Source: Myxococcota bacterium
GTDB taxonomy: Bacteria > Myxococcota_C > UBA6777
Direction: 5' to 3'
DNA: 64,000 bases
Assembly: GCA_023150835.1 (NCBI GenBank)
Contig: JAKLKB010000006.1
Coordinates: forward strand, 27,796-91,795
The notes under the pieces: generated by a model
What the model saw: only the letters and a program-made list of their open reading frames with translations
Database searches by the model: none
Told to the model about the DNA's origin: nothing
Part shown: one piece after another, positions 51,461 to 59,583 of the stretch
How the letters are laid out: every line of letters starts with the position of its first letter
Position numbering within the stretch: the first letter of the stretch is position 1
Translations under genes and position numbers: made by a program

Positions 51461-52876
51461 TTGAGAGCAGAGCGTTTGATCTGGCGGGGCGGGGTCTTGG
51501 GACTGGTATGGATGACGATGATTGGACTGTTGGGCGGGTGTGATCGCGGCGAGCCAGCCGCTGCCGCAAAAATGCAATCCGCAGGAGAAAAGAAGGATTG
51601 GCGGTCGCGTCGAAAGAAGCCGGCCAAGCCCGTCCATGCCGCAGAGATCCGCAAAGGCGAGATCGAGGCGATCTTGTCGGGGACGGCGACGCTTGAGGCC
51701 GAAGATCGCGTGACGATCCTTGCCCAAGTCAAAGGTTTGGCGGTGCGGGTATTTGGGGTCGAAGGCCGCTTTTTCCGCAAAGGTTCGGTGCTTGCGCAGT
51801 TATCGAATCCTTATCTCCATATCGCTGACGAGCAAGTCGGGGCAGATATCGAAAAGGCCAAAGTCGATCTCAAACGAAACCTCCCGCTCTCTAAGCGCGG
51901 CTATGTCAGCCGAGAGACGGAGGAGCTTTTGGCGTTTCAACTTCTCCAAAAACAGATCCAGCGCAAACAAACCCAAGAAGATCTGCGCAATCTCAAGATC
52001 ACCGCAACCATCTCAGGCATCGTGACCAAGCAGATCTTGCGTCGTGGAACATGGGTGCTTCCCAACGCAGAAGCCTTTATGATGGAAGATCCTCGGTCCT
52101 TGGTCGCAAACATCGCGGTTCCCGAAAAGTATCTGTCTTACCTCAAGACGGGCCTTGAGGCAGCGCTCGGTTCGGAAGCGGTGGGCCTCAACACCAAGAT
52201 CACAGGGCGAGTCGTGCGGATCTCGCCGACTGTGGACGCCAAAACAGGCACGATCCAAGTGATCATCGGCCAGCTTTCGCCTCTTGAAAAGCTTCGCAGC
52301 GGGATGTACGTCACGGTTCGCCTTGTCCTTGAACGCCGAAAAGATGTGCCGTTGGTCCCCAAACAAGCTGTGTTGTACGAAAACAACCGTCCCGTCGTGT
52401 ATCGTTTGATCGGTGAATCGGGAGCCTGTGACGTCAGTCTTACAGACAAGCCCTCTTCTGTAAAAAGCGGTGGAAAGGGCAAACGTGGCCAGAAAAAAGG
52501 CCGCTTTGCGTCGATGACACCCGAAGAACGAGCGAAGATGCGCGAACGCTTTGCGTCGATGACACCTGAAGAACGGGCGAAAATGCGCAAGCGCCGGGGA
52601 AAGAGAAAAGGGCAGAGTGGCGAAGCAGGCGAAACATCGGACGGTACGCGCCGATGGAAGGCTGATCGAGGCGGTGAGCGTTGGGGGAAAAGAAGAGGGC
52701 AGCGCGGCGAAGCAGGGGTGGGTTGTCGTGTAGAAAAAGTGACCTTTGACAAGGGCTTAGAAAACGAGCGTGCTGTCGAGGTGGTGGGTGGGCTTCGCGA
52801 GGGGGATCGGGTCGTGACGCTCGGACAAGAAGATCTCCAAAAAGGCAATCTTGTACGCGTCGTCAAGCTCGACTAG
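51461..52876 (+). CDS. RND efflux periplasmic adaptor (membrane fusion) lipoprotein
   Basis: A ~471-residue adaptor. The preferred start is TTG 51461, with ACGGAG nine bases upstream, leading into a signal peptide with lipobox L-L-G-G-C. It shows the membrane-fusion order: barrel-sandwich half (VTILAQVKGLAVRVFGVEGRFFRKGSVLAQL), a helical hairpin (~residues 120-175), the second half (ITATISGIVTKQILRRGTWV) and a beta-barrel (GRVVRISPTVDAKTGTIQV). Residues ~334-420 are a Lys/Arg-rich insert with two copies of RFASMTPEERAKMR; a membrane-proximal domain then resumes (ERAVEVVGGLREGDRVVTLG). It should bridge the following pump to an outer membrane channel, which is not encoded nearby. The basic insert parallels one in the pump. 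Confidence 0.88.
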   Translation: MRAERLIWRGGVLGLVWMTMIGLLGGCDRGEPAAAAKMQSAGEKKDWRSRRKKPAKPVHAAEIRKGEIEAILSGTATLEAEDRVTILAQVKGLAVRVFGVEGRFFRKGSVLAQLSNPYLHIADEQVGADIEKAKVDLKRNLPLSKRGYVSRETEELLAFQLLQKQIQRKQTQEDLRNLKITATISGIVTKQILRRGTWVLPNAEAFMMEDPRSLVANIAVPEKYLSYLKTGLEAALGSEAVGLNTKITGRVVRISPTVDAKTGTIQVIIGQLSPLEKLRSGMYVTVRLVLERRKDVPLVPKQAVLYENNRPVVYRLIGESGACDVSLTDKPSSVKSGGKGKRGQKKGRFASMTPEERAKMRERFASMTPEERAKMRKRRGKRKGQSGEAGETSDGTRRWKADRGGERWGKRRGQRGEAGVGCRVEKVTFDKGLENERAVEVVGGLREGDRVVTLGQEDLQKGNLVRVVKLD

Positions 52877-53096
52877 AGCGGAGGTTGGGACGGATGGTCG
52901 TGTCTTTTTGGGAACGGCTTTCCAGTCGTCGTTCAGCTCGGATAGAGCGGAGGTTGGGACGGATGGTCGTGTCTTTTTGGGAACGACTTTCCAGTCGTCG
53001 TTCAGCTCGGATAGAGCGGAGGTTGGGACGGATGGTCGTGTCTTTTTGGGAACGGCTTTCCAGTCGTCGTTCAGCTCGGATAGAGCGGAGGTTGGG
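52874..53096. repeat. 69-bp tandem repeat duplicating the pump ribosome-binding site
   Basis: Three full units start at 52874, 52943 and 53012, and the fourth, at 53081, runs into the pump ATG at 53097. Each unit begins with TAGAGCGGAGGTTGGGA, so the stop codon of the adaptor and the GGAGG of the pump are copied each time. In each unit an ATG nine bases after GGAGG opens a frame of 23-residue repeats (MVVSFWERLSSRRSARIERR...) that ends at 53109, just inside the pump gene. Confidence 0.95.
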
Positions 53097-56000
53097 ATGT
53101 ATCGGTTGACAGTGGATCGCCCTGTTGCGATCACGATGATCGTTTTGGGCGTGGTGGTCTTTGGTATCATTGCGTATCGCGAACTTCCGCTCAATCTGAT
53201 GCCGCAGATGAGTTATCCTCGGTTGACGATCCGTACCGAGTATCCCGGCAGTAGCCCCGAAGAAGTCGAACTCGAACTGAGCCGTCCGATCGAGGAGATC
53301 TTGGGGACGGTGAGCCATCTGATCCGTTTGACGAGTCGCTCAAGGGCGGGGATGTCCGAGGTGGTGATCGAGTTCGATTGGAAAGCCTCGATGGATCTTG
53401 CGATGCAAGAAGTCCGCGAAAAGCTCGACCTGTTGAGGCTTCCGCAAGAATCGAAGCGACCGATCTTGTTGCGCTACGATCCCAACCTTGATCCGATGAT
53501 GCGTCTTGGATTGGCGGGGCAGACCGATCTGTTCCGTTTGCGCTTGTATGCCGAAGACGACCTGCGACCGGCCTTAGAGACTTTGCCGGGGGTGGCTGCG
53601 GTCAAGATCCGTGGTGGATTGGAGCGCGAGATCGAGGTGGCACTCAACGAGAAAAAGATTAGTGCGTTGGGGTTGACGATCCAGCGGATAATCCAGCGTT
53701 TGCGAGAAGAGAATATCAATATCGCGGGCGGTCGTCTCCAAGAAGGCGCAACCAACTACTGGGTGCGCACGTTGAACGAGTTCCAAGATCTCGAAGAGAT
53801 GGGGCGTTTGCTGATCGAAGAACGCGATGGCCGACCTGTGCGCCTACACGATATCGCACGTCTGCGCTTTCACTCCAAAGAACAAGAAGTGATCACGCGG
53901 ATGGACGGGCAGATCGGCGTCGAGCTGTCGATATTTCGCGAAGCAGGAGCCAACATCGTTGAAGTCTCAAAGCGTGTGCAGCAGCGGATATTTGGAACCG
54001 ATGAGCAACGTGCTTATGCAGAACGCATCGATCAGATCGGAAGTGTCGGCGAAACAAGCGCCAAAGCTTTCTCCGCGAGCGGCAAAAAGGGGCGCGATGG
54101 AGGGGGCAAAAAGCAGCGCGATGAAGAGGGCAAAAAAGGCCGGAAGAAGGGCGGCAAAAAGGGCTGGAAGAAGGGCGGCAAAAAGGGCGGTCGATGGGCC
54201 AAGATGCGTGCGGAACGCGCAGAGCGCCGCCGTCACAAAGAACTCACCAACTTTCTGATGTACACTTTGCCGAGCGAGATGAATCTGCGGGTCTTGCAAG
54301 ATCAAGCGATCTTTATTCGTGACGCTGTGAACGAGGTGCTGATGTCGGCGTTGATGGGGGGCGTGATCGCGGTCTTTGTGTTGATGTTGTTTTTGCGGCA
54401 CTTGTGGGGGACGGTGATCGTGGGCCTTTCGATCCCGCTCTCGGTGGTGGCGACGTTTGGAGGGCTGTATCTGAGCGGTGTGTCGCTGAACATCATGTCT
54501 CTGGGTGGTTTGGCCCTAGGGATCGGGATGTTGGTGGATAACTCGATCGTTGTGTTGGAGAGCATTATGCGCTTTCGGGAAGAAGGCGCATCGATCGAGG
54601 ACTCCGCTGTTTTGGGGGTGGCAGAAGTGGGCGGGGCTGTGACGGCCAGTACGTTGACCACAGTGGCGGTGTTTTTTCCGATAGTGTTTGTGCAGGGGAT
54701 GGCGGGCGAGTTGTTGCGGGATATGGCGTTGGCCGTCGTGATCAGTTTGATGGCTTCGTTGATCGTCTCCTTGTTTTTTATCCCGATGCTTTCGGCCTTA
54801 TCGTGGCCGACGCAACAAGAACAAGCACCAGAAGAGGGGACAGAACAATCTAGTCAAAGCAGATGGTTCGCTTGGAGCCAGTTGCGAGAGGCCCTTGGTT
54901 GGGGCGTGTTGCGATGGAAGCAAGTAGGGCTTTTGGGGCGGTTGTTTGTGGTGTTGTTGGCGTTGCCGTTTGTGGCTTATCTGTTGTTTCGGTTTGTGGC
55001 GCAGACGGCGTTGGAGCTACTTGGGTGGGTGTGGCGAGGGCTTTCTGTGGTGTTGATCTTGGCCGTCCGTGTCGGCGTTCAAGCTTTGTCGGTGGTGGCA
55101 TGGGTGATCTGGTGGCCGATCGCGTGGTTGATGGATCGGTTTTTGGATTTTTTGCAGTGGTCTTATCCGCGTATACTGGGGATATCGCTGCGGCAAGGGA
55201 CGATGGTGTTGTTGCTCTCGACGCTGTTGGGTGTGGCGTCTTATCTGATGTTGCCGCTGTTGGAACGGGAGTTTATGCCCAAAGTGCATCAAGGCGAGTT
55301 TGCGTTGGAGATGGCGCTTCCTGTGGGGACACCGCTGTTGCAGACGGCGGATCGGATCAAGGAGATGGAAGCGACCATCGCGGAGATCCCGGGGATCTTG
55401 AGCCTGTCTTCGGCGATCGGTGTAGAAAAGACCGAGGTGCAAAACGCCGAACAGGGCGAACACAGCGCGATAGTCAATGTCAAATTGAAAAAAGCCGAAG
55501 AGATCGAAGCACAAGAAAAACAAGTGCTCGAAGCGATCCGCGTGCGTTTGGCCCAAGAGCCCGGTCTCAAGATGAAGGTGGTGTATCCGTCCCTGTTCAG
55601 CTTGCGCACCCCGATCGAAGTCGAGATCAAAGGCGAGCGCCTGTTGGATCTACGCAACGTCTCGCAACAAGCCCTGCAATCACTACAACATATCCCGTCC
55701 CTACGAGATGTTCGTTCCAGTTCGATCTCTGGACTACCCGAGATCCAAGTGCTTTATGATCGAGAGCGGTTGTTTCGCTATGGCTTGAGCGTCCAACAAG
55801 TTGCACAGGCTGTCCGTGACAAAGTGTATGGCTCGGTGGCGACGCGGTTTCGGCAGCGCGAAAAACGGCTGGACGTACTTGTGCGGGTCCGTCGAAAACA
55901 ACTCGACAACGTCAACGCACTGCTCAACCTCACCATCCACAGCGCAGACAACAAACCGATCCCTTTGCGTCAAGTCGCTACCATCAAGGTCTCCGAAGGC

Positions 56001-56711
56001 CCTTCCGAGATCTTGCGGGTTGGAAACCAACGTGCTGTGTTGATCTGGGCGGATCTGGCGGCTGCTACGCTTGGGCAAGCTTCCAATGCGATCGAGCAGA
56101 GCCTCGCTCAGATCAAGATGCCCGTCGGCTTTACCGCAGGTTTGAGCGGACAGTCCGAAGAGATGCAGCGGTCGCTCAATGCCCTGATGTACGCGCTGTT
56201 GCTCTCGATCTTTTTGGTGTACCTCGTGATGGCGAGCCAGTTTGAATCGTTTATCTCGCCGCTGATCATCTTGTTTTCGATCCCGCTGGCTTTTATCGGG
56301 GTGGTCTTTTGTTTGGTCTGGCTCAAGATGCCGATCTCTGTGATGGTTTTGATCGGCTTGATCATCTTGGCAGGGATCGTCGTCAACAACGCCATTGTGT
56401 TGGTCGATGCTATCGAAAAGCTCAAAGAACGCGGTGTTTCGGGCATCGAAGCGATCCAACGCGCCTGTGCTTTGCGTCTGCGCCCGATCTTGATGACCAC
56501 ACTTACCACCGTCCTTGGGCTGTTGCCGCTGGCCTTGGGACTTGGCGAAGGAGCCGAACTGCGCCGTCCGATGGCGATTACCATCATGGCCGGTCTGATG
56601 GTCTCCACCTTACTGACCCTTGTCGTGATCCCTGTGATCTATCGCATGGTCCTCTTGCGTCACGCGACCCTGCCTGACGAGCCTCCTACATCCTCCTCCT
56701 TTCTCTTGTAG
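53097..56711 (+). CDS. RND-family efflux pump (AcrB/HME-like) with two large inserts
   Basis: A 1204-residue inner-membrane transporter. It starts with the family N-terminus (MYRLTVDRPVAITMIVLGVVVFGIIAY), then porter-domain blocks (ELPLNLMPQMSYPRLTI, YPGSSPEEVE, LPGVAAVKI), the TM4 proton relay segment GGLALGIGMLVDNSIVVLESIMR, and in the second half SQFESFISPLIILFSIPLAFIG and GIVVNNAIVLVDAIE. It exports compounds using the proton gradient. Two inserts are unusual: a Lys/Gly/Arg-rich stretch at ~323-381 in the first periplasmic loop, and a ~115-residue region at ~570-685 between TM6 and TM7 with extra hydrophobic helices. ATG 53097 is chosen because GGAGG lies six bases upstream. Substrate is unknown. 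Confidence 0.92.
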   Translation: MYRLTVDRPVAITMIVLGVVVFGIIAYRELPLNLMPQMSYPRLTIRTEYPGSSPEEVELELSRPIEEILGTVSHLIRLTSRSRAGMSEVVIEFDWKASMDLAMQEVREKLDLLRLPQESKRPILLRYDPNLDPMMRLGLAGQTDLFRLRLYAEDDLRPALETLPGVAAVKIRGGLEREIEVALNEKKISALGLTIQRIIQRLREENINIAGGRLQEGATNYWVRTLNEFQDLEEMGRLLIEERDGRPVRLHDIARLRFHSKEQEVITRMDGQIGVELSIFREAGANIVEVSKRVQQRIFGTDEQRAYAERIDQIGSVGETSAKAFSASGKKGRDGGGKKQRDEEGKKGRKKGGKKGWKKGGKKGGRWAKMRAERAERRRHKELTNFLMYTLPSEMNLRVLQDQAIFIRDAVNEVLMSALMGGVIAVFVLMLFLRHLWGTVIVGLSIPLSVVATFGGLYLSGVSLNIMSLGGLALGIGMLVDNSIVVLESIMRFREEGASIEDSAVLGVAEVGGAVTASTLTTVAVFFPIVFVQGMAGELLRDMALAVVISLMASLIVSLFFIPMLSALSWPTQQEQAPEEGTEQSSQSRWFAWSQLREALGWGVLRWKQVGLLGRLFVVLLALPFVAYLLFRFVAQTALELLGWVWRGLSVVLILAVRVGVQALSVVAWVIWWPIAWLMDRFLDFLQWSYPRILGISLRQGTMVLLLSTLLGVASYLMLPLLEREFMPKVHQGEFALEMALPVGTPLLQTADRIKEMEATIAEIPGILSLSSAIGVEKTEVQNAEQGEHSAIVNVKLKKAEEIEAQEKQVLEAIRVRLAQEPGLKMKVVYPSLFSLRTPIEVEIKGERLLDLRNVSQQALQSLQHIPSLRDVRSSSISGLPEIQVLYDRERLFRYGLSVQQVAQAVRDKVYGSVATRFRQREKRLDVLVRVRRKQLDNVNALLNLTIHSADNKPIPLRQVATIKVSEGPSEILRVGNQRAVLIWADLAAATLGQASNAIEQSLAQIKMPVGFTAGLSGQSEEMQRSLNALMYALLLSIFLVYLVMASQFESFISPLIILFSIPLAFIGVVFCLVWLKMPISVMVLIGLIILAGIVVNNAIVLVDAIEKLKERGVSGIEAIQRACALRLRPILMTTLTTVLGLLPLALGLGEGAELRRPMAITIMAGLMVSTLLTLVVIPVIYRMVLLRHATLPDEPPTSSSFLL

Positions 56712-57164
56712 GACTCACTCGATTGCTCTGTGTGATAGGGCGCTGCCCCATGCGCGCCTTGTTAAGGCCAACACAGCCCTCGATAGCCCCTTGATCTCTG
56801 CGCAGCACGCCGTCTATCCGCCGTGTACGCTCTCCTGAAATCTTACGCCTGTTCGTTTAACTTGCTTTGTGTGTGAAATTTTTGTAGCCTGTGCGGCGCT
56901 AGGTGCATCCTGCCAAGAGAAGGCTTTCGTTTGTGGATCCTTTTCATCCGTTTTCTTCGGCGGAGACCGACGCTTGCGTGGGTGAGTCTAGCACGATGCA
57001 CGAAAGCTGTTGGCAGCGTCTCGTTGAAAGCATGCGGGATGTGCTGCGACAAAAAGGAACGTCGTGTCTGGTAAAAAAGCGCAAAGAACGCCTCTTGACG
57101 CTCGAATCCAACACAGCGTACACCTTGCAGTCAGCACACTTTTTTTGTGAAGGAGGAGATCTTG
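56712..57164. other. Intergenic region without a gene
   Basis: A 453-bp gap. A short GGGCGCTGCCCCATGCG hairpin near 56738 resembles the right end of repeat family 3. No promoter could be named; a strong AGGAGGAG ribosome-binding site at 57151-57158 belongs to the next gene. Confidence 0.55.
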
Positions 57165-59306
57165 ATGGATCGTCAACAAAGTATGTCGCGGTTTGGCCGC
57201 TTCATCCCCCTGTTTCTGGCTCTGTTTTTTGTGTCTGGCCTGTCTCTTGTGACCACAGGCTGCCCCCCCCCTGCCACCAACAATGAAAAAGCCACCGAGC
57301 AAACCACTACAGACGGCGGAACAGAAAAAGACCCTGTCGCAGAAGGCGGTGCTTGCGCAGAAACCAAAGAGTGTGTCCAAGGTCTCTTGTGCAAAGGTGG
57401 AAAGTGTACCAAACCCGAATGCACCACCGATGCACAATGCACCACCGGTGACAAGAAAAAGTGCATCGACTATCGCTGCGAAGCCGCAGGGGACAACTGC
57501 AAAGACAACACCGAATGTCCCCCCGGCCAAGACTGCGAAGCCAAAGCCGACGGCAAGAAATACTGCTCGGTGATCGACGTGTCCGTCGCCAGCGTCTTGA
57601 TCGTCACGCCCCCCGGGGTCGTCCGCTCCGGCCAAACCCGCAAGTTTGAAGCCGTTGCTTTGAACAAGTCGGGCGCTCGCCTCGCAGGTGACTTCACCTT
57701 CACTTGGAAATCTTCCGCAACCGACGTCGCCGCTGTCGACGCAAAAGGCGTTGCAACGGGTGGTTCCAAAGACGGCGAAACCGACATCACCGCCGAAGTC
57801 CAAAGCAAAACCTCCGCTCCTGTTAAACTCCGCAACTTTGCCGCCGTTGCCGCCGGAAAACTCCGCGTGATCTTGATCGACTCCGACAGCAAGTTTGTCG
57901 ATGGCGCAAAAGTCATGGTCGGCACCGCAGAAGCCACCTCCGATGCACAAGGCGCAGCCACCGTTGATTCCGCAACCCTTCCTGCCACCGTCCACGTCTT
58001 CCACAAAAACTATGCGTTCTTCTCGGCCTTTGGCGTGAATAAAAACGATCTGCTTGTCCAACTCGTCAAAAAACCCGACAACTCCAAAGCAGGTGGCATC
58101 AAAGGCAAAGTCAACTTCGATGTCTATCGCGGAATCATGGGCATTCCCGAAGATGATTGGGCTTCTTACAACGTCGCCGTCGGCTTCACCAGCTTCTCGA
58201 TCTCCTCCGATATCCTTGGCTTGAACCTCGACACGCTGCTTGGCGAAAGCTTTGAAGTCGATGTCTTTGGCCAAAAATTCTCTGTCCCAAGCGGTGTCGT
58301 TCTCGAAGCCCTTGGTGGTGGAAAGCCCGAATTCCAAACCCAAAGCGATCCCGGCAAAGATCGCCTTGCATTCGCCCTCGCCGCCAAACTCAAAGTCAGC
58401 GATGTCACCCCCTTGATCTCCCAAGTGACCGGTGGCGAAGGCGTTGACATCGGCAAGATCCTCGTGGCGATCGAACCCCTCTTTGAAAAAATGGCGCTCG
58501 GTTTCAAAACAGGCATCAGCGTTGAAGTCTTCGCCAAAGTCCCCGACACCAACGACAAAAACAAAAACGGCAAAACCGACGACCTGATCCCCGACTTCAG
58601 CAAGTTCACCGCAAACGATCTGACCGTAGACAAAAAACTCGACAAAAACTTCTCCGTCACCGCAGGCGCTTATCCCAAGTTTGATTTCAACGGCAAACCC
58701 GCTCAATTCTATGCCATCAGCTTGCTTGGCGTGTTGCTCCCGGGTTATGGCCTTGCTCCGCTCGGTATCGCCATCGGGAAAGCCGAAGACGGAAAGGCAC
58801 TCAAACTCCGTCATGCCGAACCCTCGGGCGTTTTGCGCACAGGCCGCTTCGTCACCTTGACACTTGCCTTGACCTTGCCGCTTGGTGAACCCAAACCCCC
58901 CTTGTTGATCTCAGGCGATCTCCAATTCTTCGACAAAGCGCCCACCAGTCTGACCGTTAGCGCGTTCACCAAACTTCCCACCACCGCGAAGTTCGATCCC
59001 GCGACCCGTACGCTCTCCAGCGCCGCCACCGAAGGATCCTCGTTCAACCAGATCGACCTTTCCAACGACAAAGGCCGCTGGATCATCGTGTATCCTTCGG
59101 CTACGGCGAGCGTTGTTCTTCCTGCGGTCCCCTCTGGCTTTGATGATCCCGTCAACGCAGATTGCAGCGCCAGCCTCCGCCCCGTCAAACTCCAAGGCTC
59201 CACCACAATGGACGATATCCTTGAGTTTAACGACAAAAACATGGATCGTTTGACCGAATTCCTCTCGGGCTTCGCCAACGTCACCGTGTACGAAAAGAAG
59301 AAATAA
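57165..59306 (+). CDS. Large lipoprotein with Cys-rich, Ig-like and carboxypeptidase-regulatory-like domains
   Basis: A 713-residue lipoprotein (signal RFIPLFLALFFVSGLSLVTTGC). After an acidic Thr-rich linker come about 75 residues with paired cysteines of the Dickkopf/EB type (C-x-x-x-x-x-C-x-x-G-L-x-C), also seen in the metalloprotease at 27664-29958. Next are a BIG2-like Ig domain (VLIVTPPGVVRSGQTRKFEAVAL) and a carboxypeptidase-regulatory-like fold (VILIDSDSKFVDGAKVMVG). The last ~400 residues are beta-rich and unassigned. It is probably anchored in the outer membrane. ATG 57165 follows AGGAGGAG. Codon use is C-rich (GCC, AAC, CTC, ATC), unlike the G/T-rich plus-strand genes elsewhere in the window. 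Binding partner unknown. Confidence 0.82.
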   Translation: MDRQQSMSRFGRFIPLFLALFFVSGLSLVTTGCPPPATNNEKATEQTTTDGGTEKDPVAEGGACAETKECVQGLLCKGGKCTKPECTTDAQCTTGDKKKCIDYRCEAAGDNCKDNTECPPGQDCEAKADGKKYCSVIDVSVASVLIVTPPGVVRSGQTRKFEAVALNKSGARLAGDFTFTWKSSATDVAAVDAKGVATGGSKDGETDITAEVQSKTSAPVKLRNFAAVAAGKLRVILIDSDSKFVDGAKVMVGTAEATSDAQGAATVDSATLPATVHVFHKNYAFFSAFGVNKNDLLVQLVKKPDNSKAGGIKGKVNFDVYRGIMGIPEDDWASYNVAVGFTSFSISSDILGLNLDTLLGESFEVDVFGQKFSVPSGVVLEALGGGKPEFQTQSDPGKDRLAFALAAKLKVSDVTPLISQVTGGEGVDIGKILVAIEPLFEKMALGFKTGISVEVFAKVPDTNDKNKNGKTDDLIPDFSKFTANDLTVDKKLDKNFSVTAGAYPKFDFNGKPAQFYAISLLGVLLPGYGLAPLGIAIGKAEDGKALKLRHAEPSGVLRTGRFVTLTLALTLPLGEPKPPLLISGDLQFFDKAPTSLTVSAFTKLPTTAKFDPATRTLSSAATEGSSFNQIDLSNDKGRWIIVYPSATASVVLPAVPSGFDDPVNADCSASLRPVKLQGSTTMDDILEFNDKNMDRLTEFLSGFANVTVYEKKK

Positions 59307-59583
59307 CTCCCCCCTGATCTCTTCCTCCCTTCTTCCTACCCTGTCCTACTCCCACTCTTTCCTTTCTAACACCCACGCAGTTCCCCAACAAAGCCGTGTT
59401 CGCGTCGATTCAAGCGACACAGTCGTTGCCGCCTCTGGGGTGTCTGCGTCCTCTTGGGTGGTGAAGAAGGCGTCTCTGGTCGGCGCGGATGGTGCCTGCG
59501 AGAAGACGTCTTGGAATGAGAGAGGTTGTGGTGCGAGAGGTTGCGGTGCGTGTGGTGAAAAAGACGAAGAGAAGGAGGCGTGG
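59307..59583. other. Intergenic region with repeat fragments
   Basis: A pyrimidine-rich stretch after the lipoprotein stop (59307-59390) may favour Rho-dependent ending. A left-half family 3 fragment (CCGTGTTCGCGTCGATTC, about 59395-59427) joins a 42-bp block (59428-59469) that recurs at 62279-62319. Confidence 0.6.
59428..59469. repeat. 42-bp dispersed repeat, second copy at 62279-62319
   Basis: The block CCGCCTCTGGRGTGTCTGCG plus CCTYTTGGGTGGTGAAGAAG occurs here and at 62279-62319 with two differences. Both copies lie shortly upstream of, or between, accessory genes. Confidence 0.85.

Noticed and set aside
52874-53096. N-terminal extension of the RND pump through the 69-bp repeats
   Set aside because: The frame is open to 52851, but GGAGG lies ideally before ATG 53097 and the typical RND N-terminus starts there.
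56712-57164. Small genes in the gap before the large lipoprotein
   Set aside because: Short frames only, with no ribosome-binding site or recognisable domain.
59440-59583. Longer N-terminus for the FGE-like protein
   Set aside because: The extra 48 codons run through a shared 42-bp repeat, and AAGGAGG supports the start at 59584.
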